Of a stretch of 26,719 nt of DNA, positions 21,201 through 26,719 are shown piece after piece. A model generated the notes under the pieces. That model was not told where the DNA came from and did no database searches. It saw only the letters and a list, made by a program, of their open reading frames with translations. How positions within the stretch are numbered: the stretch's first letter is position 1; the number at the start of each line of letters is the position of its first letter. The stretch is from a virus: positions 1 through 26,719 of the IMG/VR virus record IMGVR_UViG_3300023210_000180. One strand, written 5' to 3'. The position numbers and the translations under genes were made by a program.

Positions 21201-23534
21201 TATTTGTAGGTCTGGGTTGTTGAGTGCCTGTGCTAAAGCAGCGTGAGTAACCTCATGCAACGCAGTATGCTCGTTCATCCCATTTGTTGGGTCGAGTGTA
21301 ATTACATCAGTGGCAGCGTCATAGAAACCGCTTGTGCCTTCTGGAGTAGCACCAACAACAATGCGAGTACGTAAGTTTTGAGATGCTATTTTACGCAAGA
21401 TGCGTTGTATCTCAGGAGACTGGGAAGGAATAAGTTTATTAAGCAAAGGTGCGAGCCGCCCGCGCGTTGCAAGCTGGCTTATCTCGGGGTTGAAGGCAGC
21501 GCCCTTATAGACAGGACCAAATGCTTTCTTACCAGTGCGGTTGAAGGCATTCTTAATACCCTTCTGTATCTTGGTGTCTACATCGTCCTCTACAGTGACG
21601 TTTTCCTGTACAACAGCTTCGCCTTCTGTAGTGACTTCAAGGTCTTTGGGCGCAGTGCTTAGTAAGCTAGCCGCAGTCATACGAGGGGCGGGCGCAGGCT
21701 TAGTAGGTGCTTTCTTAGTGGGCGCAGGCTCAACAGTCTCCGCAACAGGTGCAACGGTAGGCTCAACAGTCTCCGCAACAGGTGCAACGGTAGGCTCAAC
21801 TACAGGCTCAACGGTAGGTTGAGCGGCAGGTTCAAGCTGCTGTATGACATTATCAATAGCGTTAATGTTAGCAGCGGACCCACTGCGCTCCGCCACGGCA
21901 CGTAGATCAGTTACTACTTGAGCGCGCTGCTCAGGCACAGTCAAGTCGCGCCCTGCAAAGGCTTTCTTAGTAGCAGCGTTAACTGGCAACCCTTGGCTTT
22001 TCAAGAAGTCATTGAGGGCCTTGCCTACGCTAGGTGCACGGGTTTGTTCGCCGGGAAGCCCAGCAAATATATCACCCTGCCGTGCAGCAACCGCATCTTC
22101 TGCAACATCTGTAGGGGCTACGGCAGGTTGTAAGTCTAGTTCTAACTGTTCAGCGCTAAGCAAACGAGCACGTCGCTCTGTAGCTAATTTTTCTGCTGCT
22201 GCTTCTTCTGCTTCTGCACGCTTGCGCACTGTAGGAGTAAGTTCTCCTTCCTCAGTGAACATCTCGCGTTGTCCTGTGGCTTGTCGCTTTTCCTGCTGTG
22301 CCGCTGTTTTTGCCACTTCTTTGGCAGTTTGCACGTCGCGCGTAAGTATATCCAGCTCAGCTTGAACTTCGGTGCCTTTTTCTTGCGCACGTCGCTCTGC
22401 TTCTTGCTGTATATCTTTTTTCTTAAACTTAGCTAATTCTGTTTGCTCTGGGGTAGGCATCAAAGTAGAAGCTACAGGAGCGCCGAATAAATCACCTTGC
22501 TCTGGCTGCGCTTGTATATCTTCAATGGTAGCGGTTAGCTCGGCTTCTTCTGCCGCCTTTCTATTAAGCTCGTCTCTTAGTTTACGCGATTCTTCTAGAT
22601 CAGCTAGCCGTTGGGCACGTTCCATGCCTTCTCTAGCACCTTGAACACCACCGCCAACTGTACCAAAGCCGCCGCCAGCCACAGCGCCACGGACACTAGC
22701 TTCCATGATGCGGTCAAACTCTTTACTACCAAAAATATCTGGGTTGTCGTCAATGAACCGCTCGGCAGCGATGCTGATGCCTTCTTGTGCACCTTCGGTT
22801 AGACCTTCTGTACCGAGACCTTTTGCTAAGCCCGCAGTGCCCGACCGTAATACACCTCGTGACATGCCCGACTTTTCGAGTAGCTTTTCTACTACTCCTG
22901 CTTTCATAGGACCAGAGATATTTTTAGCTAAAGCAGCAGGAAGGATCGAATCTAGTGCAGCGGCAGCAGAACCAAATAGCAATGCTGTACCGGGTGCAGT
23001 CTCTCCGGTCTCTTGGTAGATATTTTGGAAGATTTCAGGTGCGTTTAAGGCATACGAACCAAAGCCAGCGCCAGCAAGCTGACCCGCCGCACGAGTGGCA
23101 CCCAACACAGGAGCAGCCGCACCGCCTGTTAACGCCGTAGCTAAAGCCACACCTAGGTTAGGTATCTGCTCACCAATAGTCTCGGCAACGAACTTAGTGA
23201 AGTCCCCTACGCCCTCTACATCTTTGTAGCTTGGGAATATAGGAGCAGGCAAAGCCGCCTCTTTCTCGGCAGCCTCTTGAAACTGACGTTGAGCATACTC
23301 TTCGGCGCCTACAGCACTTCCCACTAATGCAGGGATGATGTCCGTAACAGTAGAGCCAAGTCGACCCACGCCACGCTCAAAGCCAGTAGTAAACGCTTCA
23401 CCTATACCTACCTCGGGTTCGGGTGGGGGTACTTGGCTTAGCGCGTATTGGTATGCTTGTGCGTCTGTGGTTTCTTCTGGTGCTTCTACTTGGTAAACGC
23501 CGCCATCAGGCATTTGTATTTCAAAAGTAGCCAT
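18240..23534 (-). CDS. Giant internal-virion-like polyvalent protein with zincin motif
   Basis: A 1764-aa protein. Parts in order: an N-terminal MATFEIQMPDGGVYQVEAPE domain; a Gly/Ala-rich, possibly membrane-active region (about 45-300); a long coiled-coil region rich in Ala, Glu, Gln and Arg (about 300-470); a Pro/Thr/Val/Glu linker with 11-residue repeats (about 570-605); a zinc-metallopeptidase-like motif HEVTH (760-764) with E804 or E808 of EFTAELV as possible third ligand; further helical regions; and hydrophobic segments near 1270-1300 (FLTGNISSAIVNLSAVPLLS) and 1495-1520. Such proteins are packed in the virion and injected with the DNA, in the manner of T7 internal core proteins. AAGAG lies 8 bases before the ATG, and the upstream gene ends at the adjacent base. 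Confidence 0.82.
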   Translation of the reverse strand: MATFEIQMPDGGVYQVEAPEETTDAQAYQYALSQVPPPEPEVGIGEAFTTGFERGVGRLGSTVTDIIPALVGSAVGAEEYAQRQFQEAAEKEAALPAPIFPSYKDVEGVGDFTKFVAETIGEQIPNLGVALATALTGGAAAPVLGATRAAGQLAGAGFGSYALNAPEIFQNIYQETGETAPGTALLFGSAAAALDSILPAALAKNISGPMKAGVVEKLLEKSGMSRGVLRSGTAGLAKGLGTEGLTEGAQEGISIAAERFIDDNPDIFGSKEFDRIMEASVRGAVAGGGFGTVGGGVQGAREGMERAQRLADLEESRKLRDELNRKAAEEAELTATIEDIQAQPEQGDLFGAPVASTLMPTPEQTELAKFKKKDIQQEAERRAQEKGTEVQAELDILTRDVQTAKEVAKTAAQQEKRQATGQREMFTEEGELTPTVRKRAEAEEAAAEKLATERRARLLSAEQLELDLQPAVAPTDVAEDAVAARQGDIFAGLPGEQTRAPSVGKALNDFLKSQGLPVNAATKKAFAGRDLTVPEQRAQVVTDLRAVAERSGSAANINAIDNVIQQLEPAAQPTVEPVVEPTVAPVAETVEPTVAPVAETVEPAPTKKAPTKPAPAPRMTAASLLSTAPKDLEVTTEGEAVVQENVTVEDDVDTKIQKGIKNAFNRTGKKAFGPVYKGAAFNPEISQLATRGRLAPLLNKLIPSQSPEIQRILRKIASQNLRTRIVVGATPEGTSGFYDAATDVITLDPTNGMNEHTALHEVTHAALAQALNNPDLQITKDFFDFYSQIVPTMDGFYGGQDLQEFTAELVGNPEFQALLKQIKAPEGKKTMWQTIMDAIAKFFGFRKGQSAYDKGLDFIDQVLDVSQGVEPTLTDQLFLGTPKMGVKAIGDIMTSGKELVGSKKESLLNGLSKLGTTSGGGRILSNALRALRLNDLVELYGDKIPALKTLRDAILKRQGAVEKARKAAQIKYINFKKIARKKPKQAEQLAELASEARREGFDLVGVDPEFDVNALSAEQKAKFNNMMTRLRRLDSDVQQMYKDMREDYRRMYDQYKSYVLDQVKDGKKRAELEARFLRETSAPGYVPFLRFGDYFLDYTDPATDERVVEAFESPRERQKFIDANRNNIADEKVFDRTANATFSKADFPPTSFVSDIMDALPAEQQPIVYEQLLTLYPENSFMQRTRKADKVRGETKDLVQGYADTMLKWVTKQGNLEFLPEIQSSLNEIKAAKVTGVEAAVKEEIGRREGFISNPNYGPMTSFFATTAYNLFLTGNISSAIVNLSAVPLLSGPLLVGVYGFRKSNAALLRAMRIAKPSIKDWNSDTQTFEPAWIKDPKYASLVEGLDAMGQREHTMQREILEGSRQRAQDYDALGAKAMNLASLPFTEAEKYSRATTAIAAYELAKAEGKSDAKAVEEAVKLTMDVHTSGMAAEGPSLMQGNFGRVMFTFKSFIWNSAVITAMATNNALRGETAEIRSIARKQVLGIYGMSAAIAGINGLPFYGAAATLANMMGALLGDDDEPFNAKEEVRAFTNEFIYKGPLNYITNLEISNRVGLANGLLFREDPYSIEQNGYVMTAIMQAMGPVGSYALNIERNAGRLLEQGEYGRFFEAISPSAVRNVLKTGRYMQEGARTIDGQPIVEDLNGYNLFLQAFGFSPAELSSLYENRAAALNYQSKVRTKKQKILKKYYMGVTTGDSDLMREALREFNEFSRSFPGLVGPDTLERSFKSRQAYEKDLVLGMKFDKGLQSKINDKFLADFIEP
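21727..21792 (-). repeat. Two perfect 33-bp tandem repeats plus a partial third
   Basis: The 33-base units 21727-21759 and 21760-21792 are identical on reading, and a shortened third copy follows. In the minus-strand protein they encode 11 residues of the type VEPTVAPVAET, part of a Pro-rich linker. The DNA identity suggests recent duplication by slippage or recombination. Confidence 0.8.
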
Positions 23535-26351
23535 CTAGTTTACTCTTGTGACTGTTACACCTTCAGGTAATCCGGGCATCCCGCCAACGCTTCCTGCCAT
23601 ACCTATAGTACTTAAATACGCTTCTAGCTCGGGCCGAACTGCTTGGAGTACGCGGGGGTCAAACATACTTTCTGCCCCTATTTGCTCTTGTATATCCATA
23701 AGCCGCACGCGGTTTTGCTCTATAAATTTACCCACAGCTTCGCGTTGCTCTTTGCTTAAGGTCGCTAAAGCTTTAGACTCCGCCACTGTTTTAGTAGCCC
23801 CAATTTTCTCGCGCTCAACCCCAAGTTGCTGACGAAGCTTATCTAATTGATCTTGACGTGCCTGAGCTATTTGTCGAGCCTTTGCGCTTTCCTCTACAAT
23901 CTTAGCAGCTTCAAAACCTTTAGATGCACCGGCACCTCGACCCAATGTTTCGGCAACGTTTAACAAACCTTGCGTACCGCCTATTTTATCCAGCAAACCA
24001 GCGAGACCTGCACCACGCTGCGCTGGCCTATCGCCCCCTCCTCTTGCAACCCTTGCACGTTCGTCAGTCCGCTGTTGGGCTGTCATTTCGGGAGCGTCAG
24101 GGAACATATCTCTAAGCGCCGCCTGTTCGCCTTCATTTGCATCTATAGCCCGGACCAAAGCTGCGGGGGCGTCACGGCGGAATATGTCTGCTTCAGTTGG
24201 TACAGTGACATCTGTAGGAGCTACCGAAGGTTCTTCACCTATAAGAGCATCTGCTACTTTAGCTCCAAGCGCACCAGTAACAGCTGTCCTTCCGGGGCTA
24301 AACTGCCGATTTAAGGGTACACCTGCTTCTCTTGCTTTCTCAGCGGACATCATTTTGCCCTTTGGTCCTCGTACGGCACTGCCCGGTCCAGACATCTTAG
24401 GAGTAGTCACAGCTTTCGCAGCTAAGTCCTTAGCTCTTTGCACCGCTGCGGGACCGTATTTTTGGACCACCGGCTTTAGCGCTTTACTTGACAGATTTAA
24501 AAGCTTAGCGCCACCGTACGCCCCCAATATAAGGTTTGCAGCTGCCCCTACTGGGTCGTCTTTGAAAGGCTCTATAAGATCGCTAGGAGACATACCAGCT
24601 TCTACTATTTCTCCTGCTGTTAAATCTACGCCTTCTAAAGATTCACGCTCTGGCGCTATCAAATTGCGAAGGAACCCTGTAACGCCCCCACCCTCGTTGA
24701 AGTTTTGTACATCAGCGGCGGGGTCAATACCTTCTAGCATCTGCTGCATTTGAGCTTGTTGCTTTAAGTAATCCACTGCACGTTGGGCTTCAGCCATTTC
24801 GTTTGCTTCGCGTTGTGCTTGTAAACGGCTCGCTACGCGTAATGCTCCAATACCACCCATTTCTTTATCCGCTGCGTAGTCAGCCGCAGCTTGTGCAGCT
24901 TTAGGGAAAGCCTCAGAGAACGCGTTGCGACGGCTTTCTTGTAACCTGCCCATAGTTCGTAGTGCGCCTAGGCCGCCTAACTTTTTATCTTCCGCATAAT
25001 CAGCAACTGCTTTCTCAGCTTTGGGGAATGCTTGTGCAAATCGCGTTCTATTATTGTCTTCTTGCTTTGCCCCCATATCACGGAGGTAGTTGGCAGGGTC
25101 AGAAAAACGGGGGTCACGCTCGCCCATGTTCATAGTAGGGCCGCCCATAAGGTCTGTTTGGGCTTTAGCAACTGCTAGTGCGTCAGGAATGTTTGGCTCG
25201 TAAAGCTCCGACTTAGTTTCTTCTGGTACTGTAGCAAACCGAGAAGCTAGTGCCCGATCTGCACGCTCTTTAGTCTCGCGTCGCTGGCGTTCTGTATAGC
25301 TTTCAGGTGCGGTTGTAGAGATGGTCCTGCCGCCGCCCATTTGTAAATCTCTTCTGCGATCTTCTCGCTCAACCTGCCCCATAATTTTGCTTACATAAGG
25401 CTTAGTCTGCATGGCTTGTGGCAGGACATCGTAGTCTTTACCGGCAGCGACAAACTTATCAGCATTACCCGGACCGGCGTTGTATGCAACAAGAGCAGCT
25501 TCCATATCGCCGTCGTACCGGTCGATCATCGCTTGTAGATATTGCTTGGCAAACTTTCGGCTAGCCTCTGGGTCAAACCGACTGCCCTCCATAGGAGACA
25601 CACCAAAGCCCGGATCAGCCGCAGTTGCAGGCATTATTTGGTACGCGCCTTCAGCGCCTGCGCTACTTACCGCACGAGGGTCACCACCACTTTCCGCCAT
25701 CATAAGCGAATCAAGCAGTGCATCTATGTCTACACCCCCACCTTTTTTGTAACCGACAATACCGCCCATAGCCATACCATTTGGTGTGTCGTACTCACCA
25801 CGGGCTTTGGCAGCTTCTACTTCAATGTTGTAACCGCCTTGATTGACGTTGTTGTAGCTATCTAAGTCTGCCTGTATGCGGTCTAAAGTTTCTTGGGGGG
25901 CACCAGAAGCACGTAACTTATTGTAGGCATCTTGCAGTTTCATGAAAGTTTCTAACTGCTCTTGCATTGGGTCTTGCTGTTGGACATCTCCGCCTTCCGC
26001 GTAACCAACAATACCACCGCCCGCCATACGGGCTAAGTTAGGGGCGGCTTGTCCGGGTAGTCCCATAGCGGCACGGTTTTGCATCTGCATACTGCGCTGG
26101 CCTTGCATCTGAACTCCCGGTGCTAGACGCTTAGCTAGACTAGTCTCCATTTGCCCTACAACGTTAGCAGGGGTGGGCATTTGCTGAGCCATATCACGCT
26201 CACGAGCAGCGGCTTCAACCAACTTAGTAGCCTGCTGTAAAGCAAGAGCGTACTTAAGCTGAGGGTCTACACTCTGCCTACGCATAAGTTCAGGTACGCC
26301 CAACTCTGTAAGCTGGTCAATTTCGTATCCAATGCCGCCTGTCATAGCCAT
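23535..26351 (-). CDS. Virion protein with lytic transglycosylase (SLT) domain
   Basis: A 938-aa protein. The SLT domain spans about residues 205-325: MMAESGGDPRAVS with catalytic-type E220, GAYQIMP (235-241) and AYNAGPG (289-295). In T7-like phages this domain sits in an internal core protein that opens a passage through peptidoglycan during DNA entry, the likely role here. Two GGIVGYxxGG motifs (about 111-121 and 196-205) and a 40-residue tandem repeat follow or flank it. The C-terminal third contains coiled coil (about 840-895). Weak AAAGAG lies upstream of the ATG; a second ATG two codons later is possible. It abuts the giant protein gene, so the two are cotranscribed. Confidence 0.85.
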   Translation of the reverse strand: MAMTGGIGYEIDQLTELGVPELMRRQSVDPQLKYALALQQATKLVEAAARERDMAQQMPTPANVVGQMETSLAKRLAPGVQMQGQRSMQMQNRAAMGLPGQAAPNLARMAGGGIVGYAEGGDVQQQDPMQEQLETFMKLQDAYNKLRASGAPQETLDRIQADLDSYNNVNQGGYNIEVEAAKARGEYDTPNGMAMGGIVGYKKGGGVDIDALLDSLMMAESGGDPRAVSSAGAEGAYQIMPATAADPGFGVSPMEGSRFDPEASRKFAKQYLQAMIDRYDGDMEAALVAYNAGPGNADKFVAAGKDYDVLPQAMQTKPYVSKIMGQVEREDRRRDLQMGGGRTISTTAPESYTERQRRETKERADRALASRFATVPEETKSELYEPNIPDALAVAKAQTDLMGGPTMNMGERDPRFSDPANYLRDMGAKQEDNNRTRFAQAFPKAEKAVADYAEDKKLGGLGALRTMGRLQESRRNAFSEAFPKAAQAAADYAADKEMGGIGALRVASRLQAQREANEMAEAQRAVDYLKQQAQMQQMLEGIDPAADVQNFNEGGGVTGFLRNLIAPERESLEGVDLTAGEIVEAGMSPSDLIEPFKDDPVGAAANLILGAYGGAKLLNLSSKALKPVVQKYGPAAVQRAKDLAAKAVTTPKMSGPGSAVRGPKGKMMSAEKAREAGVPLNRQFSPGRTAVTGALGAKVADALIGEEPSVAPTDVTVPTEADIFRRDAPAALVRAIDANEGEQAALRDMFPDAPEMTAQQRTDERARVARGGGDRPAQRGAGLAGLLDKIGGTQGLLNVAETLGRGAGASKGFEAAKIVEESAKARQIAQARQDQLDKLRQQLGVEREKIGATKTVAESKALATLSKEQREAVGKFIEQNRVRLMDIQEQIGAESMFDPRVLQAVRPELEAYLSTIGMAGSVGGMPGLPEGVTVTRVN
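24830..25050 (-). repeat. Coding tandem repeat, 40-residue period
   Basis: On the minus strand, two units of about 120 bases encode FxxAFPKAxxAxADYAxDKxxGGxGALRxxxRLQ. The units are conserved in protein but diverged in DNA, so the duplication is older than the 33-bp repeat at 21727. Boundaries are approximate. Confidence 0.7.
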
Positions 26352-26364
26352 AATCGTAATCTCT

Positions 26365-26694
26365 TTAAACTTTAGGTGCTTCTTTAGAGTCGCTAGGGTT
26401 CAGGAAATCAAGCCCTAAGTTTTTATACAACTCACCCAAAAGTCCTACATACCCTAGGCCAGTACTAAGACCACTAGGCTCAATATAAGTTGTTTCTTGC
26501 TTAGAAATAGGCAAGCCTTGTAGTAACGACTGCTGGTACTGAACCTGCTTGTATGGATAGTCTCGCTCTTCTGCGAACTGTGCGTAGTCAGCGGCAATGC
26601 CTTGACTCTCGATGTCACGCTGTAACCCACCGCCCACTTGCTGCGCTGCCAATGCAGATAAACCGTAACGGTTAGTTAAGTCTTGAGCTGCCAT
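26365..26694 (-). CDS. Probable C-terminal part of a larger structural protein
   Basis: 109 codons from ATG 26694, ending 13 bases before the transglycosylase gene. The sequence GGGLQRDIESQGIAADYAQFAEERDYPYKQVQYQQSLLQGLP resembles, from memory, the C-terminus of long virion proteins of marine phages, not a free-standing small protein. The ATG lies in the loop of an inverted repeat at the window end, has no ribosome binding site, and the in-frame TAG just upstream lies inside the repeated arm. If that arm is an assembly or amplification artefact, the true gene continues beyond the window. I would treat the start as unreliable. Confidence 0.6.
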   Translation of the reverse strand: MAAQDLTNRYGLSALAAQQVGGGLQRDIESQGIAADYAQFAEERDYPYKQVQYQQSLLQGLPISKQETTYIEPSGLSTGLGYVGLLGELYKNLGLDFLNPSDSKEAPKV

Positions 26695-26719
26695 TTGACG
26701 TAACTAACCGTTACGGTTT
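26660..26719. repeat. Inverted repeat at the window edge (23-base arms, 1 mismatch)
   Basis: Arm 26660-26682 and arm 26697-26719 are reverse complements over 23 bases with a single mismatch (the fourth base of the right arm), separated by a 14-base loop. The right arm is exactly the last 23 bases of the window, and the left arm is coding sequence. This is typical of a fold-back chimera at a contig end, although a real hairpin cannot be excluded. Confidence 0.85.

Noticed and set aside
21378-22365. Plus-strand frames inside the giant virion gene
   Set aside because: Low-complexity Ser/Ala/Val-rich translations mirror the repetitive coiled-coil and Pro-rich coding sequence of the minus-strand gene.

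Overview
The window looks like part of a tailed-phage (Caudoviricetes) genome from an uncultured, probably aquatic source. It is gene-dense with almost no intergenic DNA. It carries a phage-type family A DNA polymerase, primase-helicase, SNF2 helicase, ssDNA-binding protein, PD-(D/E)XK and SNase-type nucleases and a SleB-type endolysin, and on the opposite strand giant virion proteins including one with a lytic transglycosylase domain. The very large internal-virion-like proteins suggest a podovirus, but no portal, capsid, terminase, RNA polymerase or integrase is visible, so this stays an inference. No tRNA, rRNA, CRISPR or insertion sequence was found.

Layout. (1) 1-172: the end of an unrecognised gene. 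(2) 178-4605: a self-contained rightward cassette. It has a strong sigma70-like promoter holding a perfect 19-bp palindrome between its -35 and -10 boxes, then a MoxR-type AAA+ ATPase, a von Willebrand A (VWA) protein with an N-terminal HExxH motif, two unrecognised proteins and a small ribbon-helix-helix (RHH) protein, and ends in a rho-independent terminator. Four copies of a second 19-bp palindrome (arms AACCTACA/TGTAGGTT) sit in the leader, in two gene junctions and just before the terminator. This is the most unusual part of the window. (3) 4610-6793: a new promoter, a VRR-NUC nuclease that appears to be leaderless, and DNA polymerase. (4) 6794-6995: the only sizeable non-coding gap, rich in stems. 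(5) 6996-13287: a tightly overlapping run of small genes plus zinc-ribbon protein, DUF3310 protein, GNAT-like protein, endolysin, SNase, Cas4/RecB-like exonuclease and SNF2 helicase. (6) 13284-18243: a second consensus promoter, a coiled-coil protein, a Cys-rich protein fused in frame to an SSB-like protein, a small HTH protein, a primase-helicase and a small basic protein. (7) 18240-26694, minus strand: a 1764-aa zincin-containing virion protein, a 938-aa transglycosylase protein and the end of a further structural protein.

The rightward genes form the DNA metabolism half of the phage: polymerase, primase-helicase, SSB, helicase and nucleases together can support replication, recombination and host DNA turnover. 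The leftward genes belong to the virion. The two halves converge at 18240-18243 with overlapping stop codons and no visible terminator. The last 23 bases of the window are an inverted copy of sequence 14 bases inward, which may be a chimeric contig end and makes the start of the last gene unreliable.
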